From Piliocolobus tephrosceles (lineage: Eukaryota > Chordata > Mammalia > Primates > Cercopithecidae): a stretch of 64,000 nt of DNA. Numbering within the stretch: the stretch's first letter is position 1; each line of letters begins with the position of its first letter. Under the pieces are notes generated by a model. That model saw only the letters and a list, made by a program, of their open reading frames with translations. It had not been told where the DNA came from and did no database searches. The DNA is taken from NCBI RefSeq assembly GCF_002776525.5, contig NC_045443.1:48484157-48548156 (forward strand), in the 5' to 3' direction. Shown here piece by piece: positions 22,001 through 34,000 of this stretch. The position numbers and the translations under genes were made by a program.

Positions 22001-25000
22001 CCAGCCTGGGCACCACAGCAAGACTCCGTCTCAAAAAAAAAAAACAAACCTCATTTTTAATATTAACTAGGCAAATCACACGTTAGCCAAATAAACTACG
22101 GAGAGTGGTATGTGTAGCTGTGTGTGAATATAACTAATGTTGTAGTAGCAAAGATCCTGGAATCCCAGGACTAGAAAAGACTTCATAAATTATGTTATAT
22201 GGCTGCCTGTCACTGAGAGGATTAGTCTTATTTGAGACTAACCACCTGAGAAACTGACTTGTCCTTAAACACTGCACTCTCCAGTCCCCAGCAACAATAG
22301 ATAGAGATTTCACAATGGGATTCCCCATTTTAATTGCTCCTTCCATAGGCTTAACCTCCTTTATTCATGCTAAAGCTCAAATTTGGATGCACTTACTCAG
22401 TTGTTAAGGGAGATGAAGAGGGCCCTCTGATGTGTTTTAATACAGTTAAATATACAATGAAGTGCTCTTATTTCATCATGAGATAGAAGTCAAAATCTGT
22501 GGTGCCAATATGCATATTTAAAGAAATTATGTAAGTCAAGGCTACCTTCATATTTACTAAAAAACACACCCACAAGCCTCAATTGACCAGACGCTTCTCA
22601 CCTTGCTCATTTCCCTGTAGAAGACATCCCTCAAGTTGGAAATGTTTTGGAAGATGGTCACATAGCAGCCAATACGACTATTAGGAAGCAAAATAACAAA
22701 CACACGGGTAAGGCATGGGAAAGGAGTTCTTTGTTTGAAATACAAGGTATGACCTTAAGCCAAAACCAGCCACCAAGGCTCCTAAAAGAAAGCATCCCAC
22801 TGGGCATGGTGGCTCACGCCTGTAATCCCAGCACTTTGGGTGGCCAAGGCAGGTGTATCACAAAGTCAGGAGATCGAGACCATCCTGGCTAACATGGTAA
22901 AACCCCACCTCTACTAAAAATACAAAAAAAAAAAATTAGCCAGGTGTGGTGGCACGTGCCTGTAATCCCAGCTACTTGGGAGGCTAAGGCAGAATCACTT
23001 GAACCTGGGAGGCAGAGGTTGCCGTGAGCCGAGATCACACCACTGTACTCCAGCCTGGGCAACAGAGTGAGACCCCATTTAAAAAAAGCCATCCCACATC
23101 CCACACTCAGGATGTTCTGGGATCTGGATTCATCAGAGCTAGGCCAGGAACACACCTGATTCTTAGAAGCAGGAAGGCCAGGGGAGATAGTATCAGTTCA
23201 GGTTGACACCAAAGTTTAACAGTTTCATGGAGTTATCTGATTTGGGCTCTTGAAGAGCTGAGCAGACATGAAAGGGGTTTGAATAATTTTTTAAAGGGCT
23301 ATATAAATATAAGGCCACCTAATTATAATTATTACAGTAAGTAATTATTCTTTCCCATTATGCAATACAGGACAACTTCTACGCCTGTATGTACATTAAT
23401 GGAATTCTCCTGTAAGTGAATCAAGGAAGTATACTTTTAAAGAAACCATATTAAATTTCATTTCTAGGCCAGGCACCGTGGCTCATGCCTGTAATCTTAG
23501 CACTCTGGGAGGCTGAGGCAGGTGGATCACTTGAGGTCAGGAGTTTGAGACCAGCCTGTCCAACAGGGTGAAACCTGTCAAAAAATACAAAAATGGCCAG
23601 GCACGGTGGCTCACATCTGTAATCCCAGCACTTTGGGAGGCCGAGGTGGGTGGATCACAAGGTCAGGAGATTGAGACCACCCTGGCCAACATGGTGAAAC
23701 CCCATCTCTACTAAAATACAAAAAATCAGCTGGAGTTGGTGGCACGCGCCTGTAGTCCCAGCTACTCGGGAGGCTGAGACAGGAGAATTGCTTGAACCTG
23801 GGAGGTGGAGGTTGCAGTGAGCCGAGACTGTGCCACTGCACTCCAGCCTGGGCGACAGAGCGAGACTCTGTCTCAAAATAAAACAAACAAACACAAAAAT
23901 TAGTCAGGTGTGGTGGCATGTGCCTGTAGTCCCAGCTACTCAGGAAGCTGAGGTGGGAGAATTGCTTGAACCCGGGAGGCATAGATTACAGTGAGCCATA
24001 CTGCAGCCTGGGTGACAGAGTCAGACCCTGTCTCAAAATAAATAAATAAAATAAAATAAAAAATAAAATTTCAATTTTATTTTAATTAGGAGTCACATAA
24101 TGTTTTAGAATACATGTATTCATTACAAAGGCTCCATCCTATGTACACCAATAAGTGACAATATAAAATATTCTGACTACAGTTCTATCTATTATGCCTA
24201 TCTTGTACAATAAAAAGAAAAAAGGATACAAATGGAGTTTCTGCTCAGATTTCTCTTTAAATGTGGAAAATTTGGCTGGGCATGTTGGCTCATGCCTGTA
24301 ATCCGAGAACTTTGGGAAGCCAAGGCAGGGGGATCACTTGAAGTCAGGAGTTCGAGACCAGCCTGGGCAACATGGTGAAACCCCATCTCTACTAAAAATA
24401 CAAAAAAAGGGCCGGGTGCGGTGGCTCAAGCCTGTAATCCCAGCACTTTGGGAGGCCGAGACGGGCGGATCACAAGGTCAGGAGATCGAGACCATCCTGG
24501 CTAACCTGGTGAAACCCCGTCTCTACTAAAAAAAAAAAAAAAAAAAACTAGCCAGGTGAGGTGGCGGGCGCCTGTGGTCCCAGCTACTCGGGAGGCTGAG
24601 GCAGGAGAATGGTGTAAACCTGGGAGGCGGAGCTTGCAGTGAGCTGAGATCCGGCCACTGCACTCCAGCCTGGGCGACAGAGCGAGACTCCGTCTCAAAA
24701 AAAATAAAAAATAAAAATAAAAATACAAAAAAAAAAAAAATTCAGCCAGGCATGTTGGCACAAGCCTGTAATCCCAGGTACTTGTGTGGCTGAGGCACAA
24801 AAATCACTTGAACTAGGGAGGTGGAGGTTGCACTGAGCTGAGATTGAGTGTTACTGTACTCCAGCCTGTGTGACAGAGTGAGACCCTGTCTCAAAAAAAG
24901 GGGGGCAGTGTGGGAATTTAAATCTAAAACACTTTTATCTACCTACTCTCAAGGCACAAAAGGTGCCTTTGCTTCACACAAGCAATTTCAGTCATTACCT

Positions 25001-28000
25001 GTTATAAAGAATTTCAGTCATTACCTATTATAAAGAATAGGCAGCTCCTCTAGTAGTTCTTGGTTCAGATCTTCAAACACAGTCTGGGCTTTGTTGAACT
25101 CTTCCTCTGCCTAGGTGGTAAAAGAGACAAGACAATCTCCCTCAATTCTGAACCCAGTACTACAGCATGCCCCCTTCATTCTCTGCATTTTTTAGGCACT
25201 AGGCTTACTAGGAGCCATCCCTCTTCTTTCCCTGAGCATGCCCTCCCCAGGCTCAAGACCCTGACTATCCTTACAGCATCAGTGTCAGAAGAAACAGATT
25301 TCCTTCAGGACACTGGATGCTGAATTTATAATTTCCTATACCCACGTTGGCCCAGCCACCTGCCACCACCATGGGGAGGAGAACAGGAAGAATTTACCAG
25401 TTTTTGTTGTTGTTTTTGCTTTACCTTGGCAGTCTTGGCCTCATCTTTCTTCTTGGCATTCTGCACTGCCTCCAAGTGATGTCGGGTACTGTCATAGTCC
25501 ACGAGTTTCCGACCCCGCTTGGCAATTCTCTCCTGACCCAGGGTAATGAGAAAGGGTGTGGATACTCACTTTTTAGTGGCCAGGATGTAGGTAACAGAAT
25601 ACCAAACAGAGAGCAAGATTCTTGGATCCTACTATCAAATTTCACTTTCGCTGTTTTTTGTTTTTGTTTTTTTTGAGACAGGGTCTTGCTCTGTTGCCCA
25701 GGCTGGAGTGCAGTGGTGCGATCTCAGCTCACTGCAACCTCTGCCTCCCAGATTCAAGCAATTTTTGTGCTTTGGCCTCCCAAGTAGCTGGAATTATAGG
25801 CATGTGCACCAAGCCCGGCTAATTTTTGTATTTTTAGTAGAGATGGGGTTTCGCCATGTTGGCCAGGCTGGTCTCGAACTCCTGGGCTCATGTGATATGC
25901 CCACCTTGGCCTCTCAAGGTGCTGGGATTACAGGTATGAGCCACTGCACCCGGCCCCAATTTCACTTTCTAATAGGGTTTTGTGCCCATGGGGTCTCCCT
26001 CAGTATCTGGGAAGAATGGGGGATTCTCAGAGGGAGATAGAGTCCTACAGAGCATGTGGAAATCTGTATTAATTATATATAGTATATATATAAAATAAAA
26101 TACATATATATATTTCCACCTCCACCTCCCCCTGTATTAAATTTTAATATTTCCTATGAACCCATTATAAACTGCTTCAGTCTCCAGGAGAAATGGCCTG
26201 GAGAATCACATGAAAGTGAAAGTCTGGATTTTTCGGAATTAGTCCCAAATCTGCCATTCATTAGCCTGTGGCCAGTGGCAAGGCACATCTCTTTTGGAGC
26301 CTCAGTAGCCCCATCTTCCCTTATACAACTGCTATTTGAAAGACAGAATGCTGAATACAAAGTGCTCTGAAAGCTCTAAAACACAATAAAAGCTATAAAT
26401 TACTCTGACCACTGAGAGAAAGTCTACTCAGCCTTATCCAAACTATAAATTATACCATTGAGAAGCAGACTATGTCATTGAACCGTTTCATTCTCTCAGT
26501 CACAGAATTTGAAAAGATCTTAGCAATTATCTGGTCCAATTTCCCATATAATACATGAGGCTTCTCTATAACATCCAAGATAAGAAGTAGTTTGACTGCT
26601 GTTTGCACAAAGAACAGACAACTCACTATCTTTGAATCTATTTCATTTCATTTTTGGAAAGCTTTAACTATTAGGAACTTAAGTCAGACTCCCTCTAACT
26701 TCTTCCTCTGAATCAGCACAGTGCCTCACAGAGTAGGTGTTTGACAAATACTAGAGCTGGGTGCAGTGGCTCACGCCTATAATCCCAGCACTTTGGGGGG
26801 CCGAGGTTGGCGGATCACCTGATGTCAGGAGTTTGAGACCAGCCTGGCCAACACAGAGAAACCCTGTCTCTACTAAAAATACAAAAACTAGCTGGGCATG
26901 GTGACGCATGCCTGTAATCCCAGCTACTTGGGACGCTGAGGCTGGAGACTCGCTAGAACCCAGGAGGTGGAGGTTGCAGTGAGCCAAGACGGCGCTATTG
27001 CACTCCACCCTGGGCAACAGAGCAAGACTCCATCTCAGGAAAAAAAAAAAACCTAGCTGAATGAATAGATGAATTCTAATTCTGCTTTCTGGAACAGTTT
27101 AGAATAGGTGGAATTCCTCTTTTACCTAACAGATTTTCAAGTATTTGAAGATAACTATTTGATTACCCCATGTTTCTTCTTCTATATAATAAACATCTTT
27201 AGTGCTATCAGCTGTTTCTCACAGCTAAAGGGGATGCCTCTAACTTGGATCTAATTTGAAATCAGCCCAAATATAGCTCACTGAAATCTAAGTTTATTTT
27301 ATTTATTTACTTATTTTGAGACACCAGTCTCTGTCACCCAGGCTGGAGCGCAGTGGCATGATCTCGGCTCACTGCAACCTCTCCCTCCCTGGCTCGAGTG
27401 ATCCTTCACCTCAGTCTCCTAGGGTGGCTGGGACTACAGACGCACACCACCACACTGACAAATTTTTTTTGTATTTTTTGTAGAGATAGGGTTTTGCCAT
27501 GTTGCCCAGGCTGATCCTGAACTTCTGGGCTCAAGTGATTCTCCTATCTCAGCCTCCCAAAGTACTGGGACTACAGATGTCAGCCACTGTACCCAGCCTT
27601 GAAATCTAAGTTTAAACATAAACTTCACACTACTTCTGACCTTATATCCTAACCTCTTGTCTAACCCTCAACCTTAATCTTTCTCCTAACTTACCCAAAC
27701 TTCATTCTTAATTGAGCTCTAATTCTACTTATAATGTTTAACCCAATATGTTCTCTAACCAGGATGGATTATCCACAAGCCAACCATGATTCTGTACATC
27801 GAGTACCTTAATTTCGCTGAACTGGGCAACGTAGTTTTCCATGGTCCTCACAGCCTGGTCAGCCAGTTTCTCCTCGTAGTCTTCCCAAAGGAGATCATTA
27901 TTCTGTGGGATAGAGGCAGAGGCTGGTGAAGGCTCCACTCCCAACAACAACTGCCTACCAGGGAAATACCCAAATTCTCCCTGCAAAAACCTTCTTTTTT

Positions 28001-31000
28001 GTAGCACTGTATTTAGAATACCACGTTGGATTCCGGGGAATAGTCAGAGGAAGAAAAGAAACAGCCCCTACCCCAAGGAACTGCTCTATGGGAGTCTGAA
28101 CATACATTCAGAGATTACGAACAGGGCACAAGGTTAAAGCCTTGGACTCCAGAGCTTATATGGGAAAGTTTAAGAGTATATAACTGCATGAACTTTGTTT
28201 TAAAAAACAACCCATCTTTAGGAGGTAAAACTTCTCATAATGTTTTAAAGAGGGGAAGAGAGTCAAAATTAGAGGAATCCACAGATTAGGGGAAACTTGT
28301 TTTTACCTTAACAGTTGTAGCTTCTTCCTACCACCCAGTGACTGAGGCTATACAAATGCACAGTGTGAACTGGCTCCTTTGTTTTCCTATTTTCTTGGAT
28401 AGAGAAGCTAAGCTGAGGTTGAGATGCAAACAGGAATAAGTGCCAACAAGTTGTAAAACCCAAGCCACTCTTACCCCTACGATGGTCTTCAGCTCCTCAT
28501 GACCGTCCCACTCGCTGTTGTAGATCTCCTGCAGGGTTTCTGACACTCTTTTTGAACTTTCATGCATCACTGAAAGGAGAGAATTCAGTCCTACCATCAC
28601 GTTTCCCCAACAGTATTTGGTGTAATCACATGGGTGACAAATCAGTGGTTCCAATTCAGAAGGACAAACTCAGAAGGTTTAGGTTATGTAAGCGAGGAAA
28701 GCTGGATGGGGCTGAAAGGAAAAGTCACTCTTCCTCAGCCCACAAAGTTCCAGGAGTCAAGAGTAGACAAATGATAAAATGACAAAAACATGGGGGTATG
28801 GCTGTTGTTTTCCACCCCCAAACCTCTTAGTAGCTGTATAAATGCCCTCTGGATTCTCCCATGCTGCAATGCCCACCTTTGACTGCACTAAGGAAGTTCT
28901 TCAGGTCCTTGTACAGCTTGTAGCCTTCTGCCTGAAAGAGAAAAGTACATTTGGTGACTAAAGAGATTCATATTTCAAAAGATGCTCCAGAGGTCAAAGT
29001 CGAAAAGTAGGTTAAAAGCAGAAATCACACCTGAAATTTCTTCAAATATTCACAATTGTTATAAGTTAGCCTTTACTTTCTTTACCAACATGTTGTAGGT
29101 GGTCTCCTTTGTGTTAGTTTTTAAGATAGGGGCTTGCTAAAGCCCCCATTACACTGGCATCTTCCTTCCAGTGAACAAGAGCCTATACCCAAGTTCCCCT
29201 GTTGAAATGTAAGTGTTCTCCATGTGACACTATGCGATTCTCTGGCTTGCACCCTTCTCTCTGGGTAAAGTGCTACCATTTTCTGCAGATACCAGGCCTT
29301 CTTCTTTCTCTGAACCCCAACACAGACATTCCTCTCCCCCCCAATATCCTTCTCTCTTGCCTCACTTTACCCTTCCCTTCCATCAGTCACCTGCTTTATG
29401 CTACTCCAAGTAGCCTCATCATTGCTTCTCCTCTTCCACCCCGAATGTCTTCATCTATAGCTCTATCTACCCCTGCTTCCATCTTTGCTCCTGTGTCTGA
29501 AATCTCATTTTTTAGCCTAGGAATCCCAAGTTCAGACAACGGCTCCTCCTCCTTCTAAAAAAGGAAAAGAAGGTATCTTTTAGATTTGGAAGTTTAAATC
29601 TCAATCTGATAGATGAACTGCTTTTGTTATTATTCTGACAAATGTTCATTTAGCCTCTGCTTCTCAAATACTTCCAGGAACTGGAAACTAACATCTTGCC
29701 TGAGACAGTATCACTTGATTTTAAACGAGTTCTGTTAAAACTTTTTCTGGCTGGGAGTAGTAGTTCACCCTTATAATCTCAGCACTTTGGGAGGCCAAGG
29801 CTGGTGGATTGCTTGAGGTCAGGAGTTCGAGACCAACCTGGTCAAAATGGTGAAACCCTGTCTTTAGTAAAAATGCAAAATATTAGCCGGGCGTGATGGC
29901 GCACATGTGTAGTCCCAGCTACACAGGAGGCTGAGGTAGGAGGATCGCTTGAACCTGGGAGGCGAAGATTGCAGTGAGCTGAGATCGGATCGTGTCATTG
30001 TACTCCAGCTTGGGTGACAGAGCAAGACTCCATCTCAAAACAAACAAACCAACTTTTTCCTATGAGTCTTGGGTTGGCCTTCTGTACCCATAGAGTAGAT
30101 CTAATTTCTCTTCCACACATGCTTGAAGACAATTTGCATGTGCCCTTGACCAAGTCTTTCTCATAGGTTTCCTCAGTTGTTCCTTATGGTGTTTAGACCC
30201 TCTTCCCATTTTGGTCTCCTTCCTATGTGTAAACTCATTTTGAAGAGTTGGTTGGGAATTTAAGCCAGACATCTGACATTCTGGAACCTGATTTCAGGAC
30301 TGTGGACTGTAGGGATGGACTGAGAGGTGCAGCCCACTTTAAGGGTACTCTATGGAGCCAGCCTACAGATCAGAGCAGACCAGTTCAGGGGATGTTGTAC
30401 TTGAAAGCCAAGTTGCATTATTCAGTACACCATAAAATTCTTGTTGTGAATTTGTTTATTTGTTATTTGCTGTATTCATTACTTGAGAGGCTACTGATGA
30501 TACCAAAAGTATAAAAAATTATGGGGCCGGGCACAGTGGCTCACACCAGTAATCCCAGCACTTTGGGAGGCCAAGGCAGGTGGATCACCTGAGGTCAGGA
30601 GTTTGAGATCAGCCTGACCAACATGGTGAAACCCCATCTCTACTAAATACAAAAAATTAGCAGGGTGTGGTGGCAGGCACCTGTAATCCCAGCTGCTTGG
30701 CAGGTTTAGGCAAGAGAATCTCTTGAACCCGGGAGGCGGAGGTGGCAGTGAGCCAAGATTGTGCCATTGCCCTCCACTCTGGGCAACAAGAACAAAACTC
30801 CATCTCAAAAAAAATAAAAATAAAAAATTATGGGAGAGGCCAGGCGTGGTGGCTCACACTTGTAATCCCAGCACTTTGGGATGCCAAGGCAGGCGGATCA
30901 CAAGGTCAGGAGTTCAAGACCAGCCTGACCAACATGGCGAAACCCTGTTTCTACTGAAAATACAAAAATTAGCCAGGCGTGGTGGCATGCACCTGTAATC

Positions 31001-34000
31001 CCAGCTACTCAGGAGGCTGAGGCAGGGGAATCACTTGAACCCAGGAGGCAGAGGTTGCAGTGAGCCGAGATTGCACCACTGCACTCCAGCCTGGGCAACA
31101 GAGCAAGACTCCACCTCAAAAAAAAAATTATGAGAAAAAAATGAAAATTCAGAAAATACACTGCACTCCAGCCTTGACGACAGAGTGAGACTCCATCTCA
31201 AAAAAAAAAAAAAATTAAGACTTTTAAATTCTTTCTTGAAGGATAAAAAAGGACTCAATTTTTTACTTCACCATGGAAATTTTATTTCAAAAATAAATAT
31301 AATAAAGTAATAAAAACCAGCAAATTACCTTGCATAGGCCAGGCGCTGTGGCTCACACCTATAATCCTACCACTTTGGGAGGCCGGGGCGGGTGGATCAC
31401 CTGAGGTTAGGAGTTCGAGACCAGCCTGACCAACATGGTGAAACCCTGTCTATACTAAAAAATACAAAAATTATCTGGATATAGTAGCATACGCCTGTAA
31501 TCCCAGCTACTTGGGAGGCTGAGGCAGGAGAATCGCTTGAACCTGGGGGCACAGAGGTTACAGCGAGCTGGGATTACACCACTGCGCTCCAGCCTGGACA
31601 ATAAGAGCAAAACTCCGTCTCAAAAAAAGAAAAAAAAAATTACCTTGCACAATTTCTACAAATAAAATTCCTAATTTTTTCCCATTAGTTATCATATGAC
31701 CTGAAAAATCAGATCAGTAATCAAGGTTACCATGCATAAATGCGCAGTGTTCAAAACTAGGGGGTACTCTATCACAGCCCAGAAAATGAATGCCTTCTGC
31801 TTTCCACTGCAGCTCACAAAAGCCCAGTTCCATTTCTGTGTTTTAGGATCAACCTTTTAGTTACAAAGTTCTCCTTTATGCTCTTGCTCTTTCTTTTGAG
31901 AAGATGAAGTATGAGTGTGAGAGTGTGTGTGTGTGTGCGTGTGTGTGTGTGGTAGTGGTGTGCACTGGGGGAGGAGGGAGAAGACAGGTCAGCAATAGGT
32001 ATCATTTTCTTTCTCTGACCTACCTGTCCTCGCCTGGAATATCTCCAGGCTGAATAATCCCAACATCTTTCTCCTTTCCTGACAGAGGTGACTCTCATAG
32101 TCTTGGGTTCTCGCTTGTCTGGGAGTCAAGAAACTTGGCTCTACCACCAACTAGCAAGTTACTCCACTTCTCTGCCTTCCATTTCTTCAACTATAAATGC
32201 AGGGTAAGGCCAGTTCTAGCTCTAAATCTTATGATTTTATCACTTCTGCTCTCTGAATCCTTGCCAAATTCTTGGCATTGCCATAAAGAGTCTGAGTCAG
32301 TCCTTCCCACCCATTATACAAACAGGCCCAACCCTCAGTTAATGAACCACTCATACCAGAAGCTTGTCCTGAGCAGTAAGGTGGACAGAGCTACGTCTTA
32401 AGAGACTGGGGTACTGAGGATGGAGAAGGTTCTTGTCCTGGGGTTCCCTACTTTCTGGAGAAAAATGGACTCGGACACTCAGCAAAACAAGTGTAAACAG
32501 CATGCCCAAGTGTTGAAGTGATCAAGTATTGAAAGTGCTTGGTTTAATGTAGATCCAGGAGGGAAAGATGAAGCTAGATTATTAGATTGGATTTTAAAGG
32601 TAGAGAATTGGAAACAGCTGTCACTACCAAAAATAACAGGTTAAAGTGTTGCTTGAGGAAAATAATCCTTCCTATGTAATACACTCTGAAGAGAAGGAAA
32701 AGGCGGAAGCAAGTAGAGCCTCAAATAAAAATTACCTATAGAAGAAATGTGATCAGAGCTGGGTGCAGTGGCTCACACCTGTAATCCCAGCACTTTGGGA
32801 GGCCGAGGCGGGTGGATCACTTGAGGTCAAGAGTTCGAGACCAGCCTGGCCAATATGGTGAAACCCCATCTCTACTAAAAATACAAAAATTAGCCAGGCA
32901 TGGTGGCGCACACCTGTAATCCCAGCTACTCGGGAAGCTGAGGCAGGACAATCACTTGAACCCGGGAGGCAGGCGTTGCAGTGAGCTGAGATCATGCCAC
33001 TGCACTCCAGCCTGGGCGACAGAGCAAGATTCCATCTCAAAAACAAAGCAAACAAAAACAAAACAAAAAAGAAATGTGATCAGGAATGTGGGCAAGTGGC
33101 AAGACTTTGAAATTAGGCTAGGAAGTTTGGTATTGATAGGCTAAGCTATTAATAAAAAGTTTACCTGCAAGCTAACTGTGGGTGAGGGATAGGGCACATG
33201 ACCAACCGGTTCAACTTCGGGAACACTCCACTCACACCTGTAATCCCAGCACTCAAGGAGTCAGAGGCAGGAGGATTGCTTGAGCCTAGGAGTTTGAAAC
33301 CAGCCTGGGCAACATAGTGAGACCTCGTCTTCACAAAAAGAAAAAAAAAATCCTTGACCTTGTCCTTTTTCCTCCTGTGTGTCTTTGCCACCCCAGGTCC
33401 TCAGGTCAGACATGACTGTATTGTCACTGTCTTCCTTCTGAAACTAAGAGCCTTGAGGGCAGGCAGGTTGTCTCATTCATGTTGAAGTCCCAACACCAAA
33501 CACAGTTCCTGGTACTCAGCAGGTGCTCATAAAACGTTTGTTAAATGAATTTACCAAAAAGAGAATTTCAAAAGCATATTCAATCAGCACTTATTATAGG
33601 TGTATCATTCTCTCAATCAAGAAGTTTTTCCTTATTTACTTTTTTTTTTTTTTTTTCTGAGACAGAGTCTCGCTCTGTCGCCCAGGCTGGAGTGCAGTGG
33701 CCAGATCTCAGCTCACTGCAAGCTCCGCCTCCCGGGTTCGCGCCATTCTCCTGCCTCAGCCCCCTGAGTAGCTGGGACTACGGGCGTCCGCCACCTCGCC
33801 CGGCTAATTTTTTGTATTTTTAGTAGAGACGGGGTTTCACCGTGTTAGCCAGGATGGTCTCGATCTCCTGACCTCGTGATCCGCCCGTCTCGGCCTCCCA
33901 AAGTGCTGGGATTACAGGCTTGAGCCACCGCGCCCGGCCTTATTTACTTTTTTTTATAGAGACAAGGTCTCACTATGTTGCCAAGGCTGGTCTTGAACCC

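Noticed and set aside
25347..25676. 109-residue plus-strand open frame across BIN2 exon 6
   Set aside because: Antisense to a confirmed exon; hydrophobic composition results from the complement of lysine-rich coding sequence.
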